Source: an uncultured Burkholderiales bacterium (GTDB lineage Bacteria > Pseudomonadota > Gammaproteobacteria > Burkholderiales > Burkholderiaceae_C). Taken from it: DNA of 42,209 nt. The DNA is taken from contig CAIZSE010000100.1 of NCBI GenBank assembly GCA_903935585.1, forward strand, positions 1-42,209. Direction: 5' to 3'. Under the pieces are notes generated by a model. It searched no databases. It saw nothing but the letters and a program-made list of their open reading frames with translations, and had not been told where the DNA came from. Below, one piece after another: positions 1 to 9,108 of this stretch. A program made the position numbers and the translations under genes. Every line of letters begins with the position of its first letter. Position 1 is the first letter of the stretch.

Positions 1-1559
1 GCCCTTTTGTCGCCAATGACCACCGCATCGGTGATGTAAGGCGAGAATTTCAGTTCGTTTTCGAGTTCGCTCGGGGTAATGTTCTTGCCACCAGCCGTGA
101 TGATGATGTCTTTCATGCGATCGGTGATGCGGAAAAACCCTTCCTCGTCCACCACGCCCACATCGCCCGTGTGCAACCAACCGTCGGCATCGATGGTTTC
201 GGCGGTCTTTTCTGGCAAGTTCAGATAGCCCATGAACACGTTGGGGCCCCGCACCAGGATTTCGCTGGTCACCGGGTCCAGGCGCACTTCGTTGAATTCG
301 GCCGCAGGGCCAATCGAGCCGGGTTTGATGCGGTCGGCAGGAACACCTGTCGCTGCGCCACAGGTCTCGGTCATGCCCCAGACCTCCAGCATGGGCAGGC
401 CCAGCGCCAAATACCAGCGCACCAACTCGGGCGAGATGGGCGCAGCACCCGTGACCAAAAACCTGGCACGGTGGATGCCGATCATCTTTCGCACATTGTT
501 CAGCGCCAGCAAACGCGCCAGATGAAAGCGCAGCTTGAGGCTGGCGGGCACGGGCCGGCCCTTGAGCACCAACTCGGCCACCTGATGGCCCACACCGATG
601 GACCAGCCATAAATGGCTTGCTGCAGGCCGCCCGCTTCTTTCAGGGCGATCATGACGCCCGAGTAAAACTTTTCCCAGACGCGGGGCACCGCCGTGAACA
701 CGGTGGGCGCGATCTCGCGAACGTTTTCAGGCACGGTTTCGGGGTTCTCGACAAAGTTCAGTTTGGCACCGGTGTACATCGAAAAATACTCACCTCCCAT
801 GCGCTCTGCGATGTGGCACAGCGGCAAGAAGCACATGCATTCGTCGCGCTCGTCTCGGGCGATCAGGGTGTTGTAGCCGCGCACCGTGTAGACCAGGCCA
901 TGGTGGCTGTGCATGCCACCCTTGGGCCTGCCAGTCGTGCCCGAGGTGTACACCAAAATGGCCCGGTCTTCAGGCTTGCATTGGGCTGCGCGCTGCGCCA
1001 GCAGGTCGGGATGGGACTTGGCGTGTTCGCGGCCCAGGGCACGCAGTTCTTTCAGGCTGATCACCTGCGGGTCGTGGAAGTCGCGCAAGCCGTCCATGTC
1101 AAACACGACAATCTTGCTCAGCAAGGGCAAGCTGTCGCGAACGGCCAGGGCCTTGTCGAGCTGCTCATCGTCTTCGACAAATAGCACACGGGTGGCCGAG
1201 TCTTCGCAGAGGTAATGCACTTGTTCTGCGGCATCGGTCGGGTAAATGCCGTTGGATACACCGCCAGCGCTCAGCACAGCCAGGTCGCACAGCACCCACT
1301 CGATGTTGGTATTGGCCAGAATCGAGGCGGTGTGCCGGGCCTCAAAGCCCAGCGCCATCAGTCCATGGCCGATCTCGCGCACGGCCTGGGCGGTCTCATC
1401 CCAGGTCCAGCTGCGCCAGATGCCAAAGTCTTTTTGGCGCATCCACACATTCGGGCCACGGACGGCCACGGCGTTCCAGAAGATGGCGGGGATGGTCTCG
1501 CCCGCCATGACGATGTTTTTTTGCGGCGCAATGCCGGAGGTGTCCCAGAGTTGGCTCAT
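1..1559 (-). CDS. Long-chain acyl-CoA synthetase (AMP-forming), 3' end outside window
   Basis: The reading frame begins MSQLWD at 1559 and stays open to the left edge, so about 519 residues are present and the C-terminus is missing; full members of the family usually have about 600-650. The adenylate-forming signature YTSGTTGRPKG lies near residues 204-214. A WGMTETCG stretch and the late motif TGDVGVVDEEGFFRITDRMKD match the ANL superfamily. Enzymes of this class join a carboxylic acid to CoA using ATP. It starts 3 bases after the livF stop on the same strand, so it is very probably the last visible gene of the liv operon and may activate the acid that the transporter brings in. Substrate cannot be told from sequence. 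Confidence 0.9.
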   Translation of the reverse strand, partial: MSQLWDTSGIAPQKNIVMAGETIPAIFWNAVAVRGPNVWMRQKDFGIWRSWTWDETAQAVREIGHGLMALGFEARHTASILANTNIEWVLCDLAVLSAGGVSNGIYPTDAAEQVHYLCEDSATRVLFVEDDEQLDKALAVRDSLPLLSKIVVFDMDGLRDFHDPQVISLKELRALGREHAKSHPDLLAQRAAQCKPEDRAILVYTSGTTGRPKGGMHSHHGLVYTVRGYNTLIARDERDECMCFLPLCHIAERMGGEYFSMYTGAKLNFVENPETVPENVREIAPTVFTAVPRVWEKFYSGVMIALKEAGGLQQAIYGWSIGVGHQVAELVLKGRPVPASLKLRFHLARLLALNNVRKMIGIHRARFLVTGAAPISPELVRWYLALGLPMLEVWGMTETCGAATGVPADRIKPGSIGPAAEFNEVRLDPVTSEILVRGPNVFMGYLNLPEKTAETIDADGWLHTGDVGVVDEEGFFRITDRMKDIIITAGGKNITPSELENELKFSPYITDAVVIGDKR

Positions 1560-1562
1560 GTC

Positions 1563-2404
1563 TTATCTCCAGGTTTTCTTCTTTTTCCAGCGGCGATCGG
1601 CGCGCACGCCCTCTTCCTTGAGCCCCAGGTAGAACTCCTTGATGTCCTCTTTTTCGCGCAAACGGGCACAGATGTCTTCCATCACGATGCGGCCGTTTTC
1701 GAGGACGTAGCCGTAGTCCGAGGCATTGAGTGCCATGTTGGCGTTTTGCTCGACCAGCAAGATGGTGGTGCCACGCTCGCGGTTGATGCGCACCACGATT
1801 TCGAAGATTTCCTTGGTGAGCTTGGGGCTGAGGCCCAAGCTGGGCTCGTCCAGCAGGATCAGGTCGGGGTTGGCCATCAAGGCCCGGCTGATGGCCAGCA
1901 TTTGTTGCTGGCCACCCGAGAGCAAACCGGCGTCTTGGGCCGTGCGCTCACGCAGGATGGGGAAGTAATTGAACACGGCCTCCATGTCACGCGCCACGCC
2001 ATCGCGGTCTTTGCGCGTGAAGGCGCCCATGAGCAGGTTGTCGCGAATCGACAGCAAAGGAAACACCTCGCGGCCTTCGGGCACGTGCATCAGGCCGCTC
2101 TGCACAATGATGGCGGGGTCTTGCGCGGTGATGCTTTTGCCCTTGAACTCGATGGAGCCCTTGCGCGGGTCGATGATGCCGCTGATGGTTTTGAGGATGG
2201 TGGTTTTACCCGCCCCGTTGGAACCCAGCACCGTGGCGATTTCACCCTTGCGCACCTGCAGGCTGACACCGCGAATCGCTTTGATCGGACCATAAGCGCT
2301 TTCCACGTTGAGCAATTTCAGCATCACGCTGTCTGTTGCCCCGGCCACTTCTGCGGCGCCTGCTGCCCCTGTCAGGCTGTCGTTCAAATTTTGTGTGGCG
2401 CTGC

Positions 2405-2408
<4 letters not shown>
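1563..2408 (-). CDS. livF: Branched-chain amino acid-type ABC transporter ATPase LivF
   Basis: 281 residues. Walker A GSNGAGKT is at about 62-69, the ABC signature LSGGQQQ at 163-169 and Walker B LILLDEP at 183-189; the length and the tail after the D-loop fit LivF rather than LivG. It supplies ATP hydrolysis for a HAAT-family importer. The start codon overlaps the livG stop as ATGA, which supports the first Met, although homology only begins near residue 29 (MLKLLNVESAYG); the first 28 Ala/Gly-rich residues are an unusual extension, and Met29 is the alternative start. LivF-type proteins with acyl-CoA synthetase neighbours often serve aromatic or other carboxylic acids rather than leucine (inference). 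Confidence 0.93.
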
Positions 2409-3234
<826 letters not shown>

Positions 3235-3238
<4 letters not shown>

Positions 3239-4311
3239 TTCAGGCGGTCCGATTTCTGGAATGATTTCTGGCGCTTGAACAGGCCACGGCGGTAGAACGG
3301 GAAGAGCTGGAACCAGGTGCGCACCTTGAGCCAACGCCCGTACAAGCCCATCGGTTCAAACAACACAAAGGCGATCAGTACCATGCCGTAAACCGTGCCC
3401 TGCAAACCGGCGGCTCCGCCAATGGCTGCGGGCAAAAAGTCCTTGCCCATGGAAATCAGTTGGGGCATGACGATCAGGAAAATGGCCCCCAGGAAAGCCC
3501 CGTGGATGGACCCCAAACCGCCAATCACCACCATCAGCAACAAGTCGATCGACTGGATGATGCTGAACTGCTCAGGCGAAAGGAACTGGATCTTGTGGGC
3601 ATAGAGCGCCCCACCAATGCCGGCCAAAGCAGCCGATAAGGCAAAAGACAGCGTCTTGTAGCGTGCCAGATGAATGCCCATGCTCTGGGCCGAGATTTCG
3701 GAATCGCGGATCGCCACAAATGCCCGCCCGGTGGACGATCTCAGCAAATTCGCGATGGCCACTGTGGCACCCACGGCCACAACGAGGCAAAGAAAATAGA
3801 ACTCCTCGGTGGTGTCCAGGGTCCAGCCACCCAGCTTGGGGTAGCCGACCATCAGGCCCGCATTGCCACCCGTGACATGCTCCCAGCGGGCCATGCCTTC
3901 TTCGACAATGAAGCCAAAGGCCAGCGTGGCCATGCCCAGGTAAATGCCTTTGACACGCAGTGCAGGCAAACCGACGATGACCCCCGCAATGGCCGAGAAC
4001 AAGCCCGCACACAACAAGGCCAGCGGAAACGGCACACCGGCGTTCACCATGACGCCTTGGGTGTAAGCCCCAACCCCCAAAAAGGCGGCATGGCCTAAAG
4101 AGAACAAACCGGTGTAGCCCGCCAGCAGCATGAGGCCCAGGCCCACCACCGCATAAATCAGCACGAAGGTCAGTTGGGCCAGCCAGTATTCCGCCACGAC
4201 CCAGGGTGCTGCCACCATAAACAGCCCCAGCAGGCTGTACCAGAACACATGGCCACCGTGCCTGGCCAGGGTGATGTCCTGGTTGTATTCGGTCTTGAAA
4301 ATGAAACGCAT
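3235..4311 (-). CDS. livM: Branched-chain amino acid-type ABC permease LivM
   Basis: 358 residues, strongly hydrophobic with about eight to ten membrane segments. The conserved LivM stretch GYTGLFSLGHAAFLGVGAY lies near residue 65 and the permease coupling region EISAQSMGIHLARYK near 205. It forms the inner-membrane channel with LivH. The C-terminus is basic (FYRRGLFKRQK). It lies 9 bases after livH and overlaps livG by four bases, so the four transporter genes form one operon. Confidence 0.93.
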
Positions 4312-4320
4312 GTCAGGGCC

Positions 4321-5196
4321 TCAGACTTTCTTGCGCAATTGCTCGCCGAACAAGCCATTGGGCTTGAGCACCAGCATGAGCAAAACCACGATGTAGGGCG
4401 CAATGTCCTTAAAGCCTTCGGGCAAGTAAAAGCCCGAAAAAGACTCGACGATGCCAATCACCAGACCGCCCACGATGGCGCCAGGCAAGCTGCCAAAACC
4501 GCCGACCACAGCGGCCGGAAAAGCCTTCAGGCCAATGAAGCCCATGTTGGCGTGCACAAAGGTGATGGGCGCCAGCAGCAAACCTGCCACCGCAGCCACA
4601 CCCGCTGCCAGACCCCAGACCAAGCCGTTGATTTGCTTGACCGGAATGCCCATGTAATAAGCGGCCAACTGGTTCTGCGATGCGGCCTGCATGGCAACGC
4701 CCAGCTTGCTGTACTTGAACATGGCAAACAGCCCCAGGCACAAAATGCCCGTGGCACCGATCACCACCATTTGCTCGGCCGCAATCACCAGACTACCCAA
4801 GCGCAAAACCTGTCCGGCATAGGGCACAGGCATGGTGTGGGTGTCGGTGCCGACATCGGGGATCATGGTGATCAGGCCGCGCAACACATACCCGACGCCA
4901 ATGGTCAGCATGACGATGGAAAACGCAGGCTGCCCGAGGATGGGGCGAATCACCATGCGCTCCAGCAAGACACCGAAAACGCCCATGGCCACGATGGCGG
5001 CAGGCACTGACAACCAAAAAGGAAAGCCCAGCAGCGTCATGGCGGCCAGACCCGAAAAGGCCCCCACCATCATCAGGTCGCCCTGGGCAAAGCTCACCGT
5101 TTCGGTGGCCTTGTAAATCAGCACGAAACCCAGGGCGATGAGTCCGTAAATACAGCCCTGGGCCACACCGCTGATCAGCAGTTGCAGCAATTGCAC
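4321..5196 (-). CDS. livH: Branched-chain amino acid-type ABC permease LivH
   Basis: 291 residues with the LivH N-terminus LLISGVAQGCIYGLIALGFVLIYKATETVSFAQGD in which the GxxYxLxAxGxxLIY pattern is seen, plus a GGFGSLPGAIVGG motif near residue 230. Multiple membrane segments. It is the first gene of the operon livH-livM-livG-livF-acyl-CoA synthetase. No periplasmic binding protein is inside the window; it may lie beyond the left edge or elsewhere in the genome. Confidence 0.93.
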   Translation of the reverse strand: MQLLQLLISGVAQGCIYGLIALGFVLIYKATETVSFAQGDLMMVGAFSGLAAMTLLGFPFWLSVPAAIVAMGVFGVLLERMVIRPILGQPAFSIVMLTIGVGYVLRGLITMIPDVGTDTHTMPVPYAGQVLRLGSLVIAAEQMVVIGATGILCLGLFAMFKYSKLGVAMQAASQNQLAAYYMGIPVKQINGLVWGLAAGVAAVAGLLLAPITFVHANMGFIGLKAFPAAVVGGFGSLPGAIVGGLVIGIVESFSGFYLPEGFKDIAPYIVVLLMLVLKPNGLFGEQLRKKV

Positions 5197-5292
5197 GCCT
5201 GTCTCCTCTGTTTTTTATTGTCTTGCCAAAGTCCGCATCGGCTTTGCCATGGGCTTTGGGACCCGGCAAAAGCATTTGCGAACGACCGTGCG

Positions 5293-5298
5293 ATTATG
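5293..5298 (-). promoter_or_regulatory. Candidate -10 box for the liv operon
   Basis: The minus strand reads CATAAT here, about 97 bases upstream of livH. No convincing -35 is seen 16-18 bases further up, so this is a weak call made mainly from position and A/T content. Confidence 0.3.
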
Positions 5299-5318
5299 TA
5301 TGTCTTACACGAGACTTT

Positions 5319-5335
5319 CCCTAGGGGTTGTCCCC
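5319..5335. promoter_or_regulatory. Palindromic site in the livH/atuA-like divergent region
   Basis: CCCTAGGG (5319-5326) overlaps GGGG-TTGT-CCCC (5324-5335). Two nested inverted repeats between divergent genes suggest a regulator-binding site that could serve both directions. The regulator is not identifiable from the sequence. Confidence 0.3.
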
Positions 5336-5371
5336 CATTCAAACTCCAACACAAGGCTTCAATATCCCTGC

Positions 5372-6763
5372 ATGACACATGCCATTCGCATCGGTTCCGG
5401 CCTCGGTTTTTACGGCGACAACTGGGAGCCCGTGGTCGCCAGCATTGAGCGCGGCCAAGTCCAGTTCATCGCCAGCGACCACCTGGCCGAGCTCACGCTG
5501 GCCATTCTTCAAAAAGACCGCCAACGCGACCCGTCGCTGGGCTTTGCCCGCGATGTGGTGCCCATGCTCTTGCGCCTGTGGCCTCTGATGCAGCCGCGCG
5601 GCGTTCGGTTTGTGTGCAACGCAGGCGGCCTGAACCCGATGGGCGCAGCCCTGGCGGTGCGCAGTGCTTTGGCAGGCGCTGGCTGGCACCCGCGCATCGC
5701 GGTGGTGTCGGGCGATGACGTACTGCCCCTGTTGCAAGAAGCAGGCACACGGTTTGACCACATGATGAACGGCGCAGACGTGAGCAGCGTGCGCGAGCGT
5801 CTGGTGTTTGGCAACGCCTACCTGGGGGCGCAACCCATCGTGGATGCGCTTGACCAGGGGGCTGACATCGTGATCACCGGGCGAGTGGCCGATGCGGCGC
5901 TGTTTTTGGGCCCGCTGGTGCACGGCCTGGGCTGGAAGCTGGGCGATGCCAGCACGCCTGAAGACTTCAACCGCTTGGCCCAAGGTCTGGCGGTTGGCCA
6001 CTTGCTGGAATGCTCGGGCCAGGGCAGCGGTGGCAATTTTGGCAGCCAGGGCAGCTGGCAAGCCATCCCCGATCTGGCCCACATTGGCTACCCGATTGCC
6101 GAGGTGCAGGCCGATGGCTCGGCCATCCTGACCAAAGCACCGGACACGGGTGGCCTGGTCAACTTTGACACGGTCCGCCAGCAACTGCTCTACGAGGTGC
6201 ACAACCCACACGCCTACCTGTCGCCCAACGTGGTGCTGGACATGGGCCAAATCGCATTGACCGACGAAGGCCATCACCGGGTGCGCTTGACTGGCGCCCA
6301 AGGTGCGCGCCCTGGCGACCAGTTGAAGGTGGTGGCGGGCTTCAAAGATGGCTTCAAGGCCGAGGTCAGTTGGGGCTTTTCGTGGCCCGACGCCTGGGAC
6401 AAAGTGCAAGCTGCGGAGGCCACGATCCGCAGCCAACTCAAGGCGCGAAAGCTGCCTTTTGACGAACTGTTTGTGGAGTACCCGGGCCTCAATTCGGCGC
6501 ACGGCCCGCTGGCAAAGTTGCCGCCAGCCGCAGAACTGAATGAGCGCGCAGAGATCTGGGTGCGCATGGCCTTGCGCACACAGGTCAAAGCGGCGGCCGA
6601 TGGTTTTGGCCGCCTCTTTCCCTGGATGGCCCTGAGCGGGCCGGCCTACACCTGTGGCTTTCAGGGCATGAACAGCAGCAGCGAATTGCTGGGCATCTGG
6701 CCCACACTGATTCCTCGCAACAGGGTTCAGGCCCGCCTTGAAATTCTGGAGCCCAGCACATGA
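5372..6763 (+). CDS. AtuA-like acyclic terpene utilisation family protein (DUF1446)
   Basis: 463 residues from MTHAIRIGSGLGFYGD. The family hallmarks are the N-terminal GSGLGFYGDNWEP, CNAGGLNPMG near residue 85, ITGRVADAALFLGP near 170 and a Gly-rich GQGSGGNFG near 215. Members occur in acyclic terpene catabolism (AtuA) and many acyl-CoA breakdown clusters; their chemistry is not well established. An upstream open frame of 41 codons has no family similarity, so the ATG at 5372 is taken. A four-base ATGA overlap links it to the next small gene, and together they correspond to the two domains that are fused in longer AtuA proteins. A CAATAT with six bases before the ATG is a weak possible -10. 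Confidence 0.85.
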   Translation: MTHAIRIGSGLGFYGDNWEPVVASIERGQVQFIASDHLAELTLAILQKDRQRDPSLGFARDVVPMLLRLWPLMQPRGVRFVCNAGGLNPMGAALAVRSALAGAGWHPRIAVVSGDDVLPLLQEAGTRFDHMMNGADVSSVRERLVFGNAYLGAQPIVDALDQGADIVITGRVADAALFLGPLVHGLGWKLGDASTPEDFNRLAQGLAVGHLLECSGQGSGGNFGSQGSWQAIPDLAHIGYPIAEVQADGSAILTKAPDTGGLVNFDTVRQQLLYEVHNPHAYLSPNVVLDMGQIALTDEGHHRVRLTGAQGARPGDQLKVVAGFKDGFKAEVSWGFSWPDAWDKVQAAEATIRSQLKARKLPFDELFVEYPGLNSAHGPLAKLPPAAELNERAEIWVRMALRTQVKAAADGFGRLFPWMALSGPAYTCGFQGMNSSSELLGIWPTLIPRNRVQARLEILEPST

Positions 6764-7170
6764 ACACCGCAACCCCAAGCCTCTTGCGCATGCCCCTGGC
6801 CCGCTTGGCCCACGCCCGCAGCGGTGACAAAGCCGACTGGGTGGACTTTGGCCTGTTCGCCTGGAACGAAGACGGCTATCGGATCATGAAACGCGAAGTC
6901 ACGGCAGACAAAGTACAAGCCCACTTTGCCCCCTGGCTGCCGGGCAAGGTGCAAGCCTGGGCGCTGCCCAACATCCTGGCCATGAAATTCGTACTGGAAG
7001 GCGCCCTGCAAGGTGGCGGCGCACGCAATCTGCGGCTGGACAACCTGGGCAAAGCCATGGGCGCCGCACTGCTGCGCATGGACATCGAGGTCAGCGCGCA
7101 AGAATGGCAACAGGCACAAAAAAGCCCCCGAAGGGGCTGGTGGCCAGAGCCTTTGTCACCCCGGGCTTGA
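6760..7170 (+). CDS. AtuA-like small subunit (DUF1446 C-terminal-type domain)
   Basis: 136 residues. The motif RLAHARSGDKADWVDFGLFAWN near residues 15-37 matches the RSGDKG-type motif of the ferredoxin-fold domain that follows DUF1446. It overlaps the upstream gene as ATGA, so the two are co-translated and probably form one complex. The domain should end near residue 118 (AQEWQQAQK). The last 18 or so residues are encoded by a terminator hairpin (7118-7138) and part of a CCCGGG palindrome (7160-7177) that serve the opposite strand, so the tail is probably not functional. Confidence 0.75.
   Translation: MNTATPSLLRMPLARLAHARSGDKADWVDFGLFAWNEDGYRIMKREVTADKVQAHFAPWLPGKVQAWALPNILAMKFVLEGALQGGGARNLRLDNLGKAMGAALLRMDIEVSAQEWQQAQKSPRRGWWPEPLSPRA
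7118..7138 (-). terminator. Terminator of the thiolase gene, UUCG tetraloop
   Basis: On the minus strand AGCCCC-TTCG-GGGGCT is followed by six T. A six-base-pair stem closed by a UUCG-type loop and a U tract is a textbook rho-independent terminator. It lies 47 bases past the thiolase stop and inside the 3' coding end of the convergent AtuA-like small gene. Confidence 0.8.
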
Positions 7171-7180
7171 TCCCGGGACA
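7154..7180. repeat. REP-like palindrome between convergent genes
   Basis: CCCGGG (7160-7165), loop CTTGAT, CCCGGG (7172-7177), flanked by TGTC and GACA. In one frame it encodes PGLDPG, a peptide recognisable as a by-product of small dispersed palindromes in many proteobacterial genomes (general familiarity, not searched). Only one copy is visible here. Confidence 0.5.
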
Positions 7181-7184
7181 TGCG

Positions 7185-8387
7185 TCAAACGCGCTCGATG
7201 ATCAGTGCAATGCCCTGACCCACGCCAATGCACATGGTGCACAGGGCGTAGCGGCCGGATGTTTGTTGCAGGCGGTTGATGGCGGTGGTGACCAAGCGAG
7301 CACCTGAAGCGCCCAACGGGTGACCCAGGGCGATGGCGCCGCCCCAGGCGTTCACACGGGCGTCGTCGTCTTTCAGTCCCAGCATGCGCATCACGGCCAG
7401 GCCTTGTGCCGCAAAGGCTTCGTTCAGCTCGATCACGTCCATGTGGTCGATGGTCAAGCCCGTTTGGGCCAGCACCTTGAGCGTGGCCGGCGCAGGGCCA
7501 ATGCCCATGACACGCGGCGCCACACCCGCAGTGGCCATGCCCACCACACGCGCTTTGGGCGTGAGGCCGTTTTTGGCCGCTTCGGCTTCGCCGGCCAGCA
7601 GCAAGGCACACGCACCATCGTTCACACCCGAGGCATTGCCTGCGGTCACGGTGCCATCAGGGCGCACCACACCTTTGAGCTTGGCCAGGGCTTCGAGGCT
7701 GGTTTCGCGCGGGTGTTCGTCGGTGTCCACGAGGATGGCGTCGCCCTTTTTCTGGGGAATGCTCACACCCACGATTTCGCGGGCCAGGTGACCCGCCTTG
7801 ATCGCGGCCACAGCGCGCAGCTGGCTGTTGTAGGCCATCAAATCTTGTGCTTCGCGCTCGATTTTGTAGTCGGTCGCCACGTTTTCTGCGGTCTCGGGCA
7901 TCGAGTCCACGCCGTATTGCGCCTTCATCAGCTTGTTGACAAAACGCCAGCCGATGGTGGTGTCGTACACCGCATTGGCGCGGCTGAAGGCGCTTTCTGC
8001 TTTGGGCATGACAAACGGGGCGCGGCTCATGCTTTCCACCCCGCCGGCAATCATCAGCCCGGCTTCCCCCGCCTTGATGGCGCGGGCGGCGGTGCCAATG
8101 GCGTCCAGGCCCGACCCGCAAAGTCGGTTGATGGTGCCGCCTGGTACATCCACAGGCAAGCCTGCCAGCAAGCTGCTCATGTGCGCCACATTGCGGTTGT
8201 CTTCACCGGCCTGGTTGGCGCAGCCGTACAGCACGTCGGTCACGGCGGCCCAGTCCACTTTCGGGTTGCGGGCCATCAGTGCGCGCAAGGGCACCGCGCC
8301 CAGATCGTCGGTGCGCACGCTGCTCAGGGCACCGCCGTAACGGCCAAAGGGGGTACGGATCGCGTCGCAAATGTAGGCTTGGTTCAT
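7185..8387 (-). CDS. pcaF: 3-oxoadipyl-CoA thiolase / acetyl-CoA acyltransferase
   Basis: 400 residues, starting MNQAYICDAIRTPFGRYGG, the typical N-terminus of 3-oxoadipyl-CoA thiolases (PcaF/PaaJ). Catalytic residues are visible: Cys90 in NRLCGSG, His356 in GHPLGASGAR and Cys386 in CIGVGQG. It would cleave 3-oxoadipyl-CoA to succinyl-CoA and acetyl-CoA at the end of the beta-ketoadipate or phenylacetate routes. The paa genes at 37-41 kb make a phenylacetate role possible, but they are about 29 kb away. A general beta-oxidation thiolase cannot be excluded. It is transcribed alone, convergent with the AtuA-like pair, and has its own promoter and terminator. Confidence 0.88.
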   Translation of the reverse strand: MNQAYICDAIRTPFGRYGGALSSVRTDDLGAVPLRALMARNPKVDWAAVTDVLYGCANQAGEDNRNVAHMSSLLAGLPVDVPGGTINRLCGSGLDAIGTAARAIKAGEAGLMIAGGVESMSRAPFVMPKAESAFSRANAVYDTTIGWRFVNKLMKAQYGVDSMPETAENVATDYKIEREAQDLMAYNSQLRAVAAIKAGHLAREIVGVSIPQKKGDAILVDTDEHPRETSLEALAKLKGVVRPDGTVTAGNASGVNDGACALLLAGEAEAAKNGLTPKARVVGMATAGVAPRVMGIGPAPATLKVLAQTGLTIDHMDVIELNEAFAAQGLAVMRMLGLKDDDARVNAWGGAIALGHPLGASGARLVTTAINRLQQTSGRYALCTMCIGVGQGIALIIERV

Positions 8388-8414
8388 GTTGGTCGTTTCG
8401 TGAAGGTTGTCTTA

Positions 8415-8430
8415 ATGCATTATATTGCAT
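8415..8430 (-). promoter_or_regulatory. Thiolase promoter -10 box inside a palindrome
   Basis: ATGCA-TTATAT-TGCAT is a perfect inverted repeat. On the minus strand it contains a consensus TATAAT (8424-8419), 31 bases upstream of the thiolase ATG. A second TTGCAT lies at 8448-8453. An operator over the -10 box would suit repression of a catabolic gene. No clear -35 was found. The remaining DNA between 8388 and 8660 contains this site, the large inverted repeat at 8551-8632 and no gene. Confidence 0.5.
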
Positions 8431-8550
8431 GAAATAAGGGCACTCTTTTGCATTCTAGGGCCAGTGTTGAGGTTTCGGTCCGCCTGTTTATCAATTCAGA
8501 GTCTGGCGTCTGGCCGCGAGGCGGGACGTCGGCGCCATCCATCAAACCAT

Positions 8551-8632
8551 GTGAGAGACCAGGGTCCGGGGCCGGGGCGATGTGGCAAAGCGAAGCGCCT
8601 CTGAGCCTTGGCCCCGAACCCCGGTCTCTCAC
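8551..8632. repeat. 82-bp imperfect inverted repeat
   Basis: The left arm 8551-8578 begins GTGAGAGACC and the right arm 8605-8632 ends GGTCTCTCAC. The 28-base arms pair at 24 positions, with a 26-base centre that has a further GGC/GCC pair. It is very G/C rich and unlike its surroundings. It lies upstream of both divergent genes, so it is not their terminator. It could be a mobile hairpin or MITE-like repeat, or a cruciform site. Confidence 0.7.
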
Positions 8633-8660
8633 TGCTTAAAACAGCTGGACTTAAGAGACA

Positions 8661-9107
8661 ATGCCCTCCATGCTGATTCAACCCTCCCAAGCAGATGTCC
8701 GGCGTTTTTTTTGCGGTGTCTACGCCAAAGCCCGCACGGACGCCGCTCTGGAACCCATGGAAATGCTCGTCAGCCAATGGATCAACGAGCACCCCGAATA
8801 CCACGCTGAACTGGCCGATGTCGATGCAGCGTTGGCCAGCATGCACAAAGCCGATCCGAACCAGGAAAACCCTTTCCTGCACTTGTCGATGCACCTGTCC
8901 ATCAGCGAGCAATGCAGCATTGACCAACCCCGTGGCATTCGCCAAGCGGTGGAGTTGCTCACCCACAAACTCAACTCCCTGCACGATGCTCACCACCAGA
9001 CCATGGAATGTCTGGGCCGAATGGTTCACGAAAGCCAACACGCCGGCCGCATGCCCGATGGCGAGGCCTACATCGCGTGCGTGCAACGCCACGCCACCCG
9101 AGACTGA
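8661..9107 (+). CDS. DUF1841 family protein
   Basis: 148 residues, soluble, no signal peptide. Family features are DVRRFFCGVY near the start, WINEHPEYH near residue 40, and the strongly conserved NPFLHLSMHLSISEQ and SIDQPRGIR in the middle, ending MECLGRMVHE and PDGEAYIACVQRH. Function of the family is unknown to me; the many His and acidic residues in conserved positions hint at metal binding (inference). Homologues usually start at the second Met (8670, MLIQPSQADV), which is a realistic alternative start. It ends one base before the convergent transglycosylase gene. Confidence 0.85.
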   Translation: MPSMLIQPSQADVRRFFCGVYAKARTDAALEPMEMLVSQWINEHPEYHAELADVDAALASMHKADPNQENPFLHLSMHLSISEQCSIDQPRGIRQAVELLTHKLNSLHDAHHQTMECLGRMVHESQHAGRMPDGEAYIACVQRHATRD

Positions 9108-9108
9108 C

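Noticed and set aside
5339..6778. 479-codon open frame opposite the AtuA-like gene
   Set aside because: Antisense shadow of a conserved family protein.
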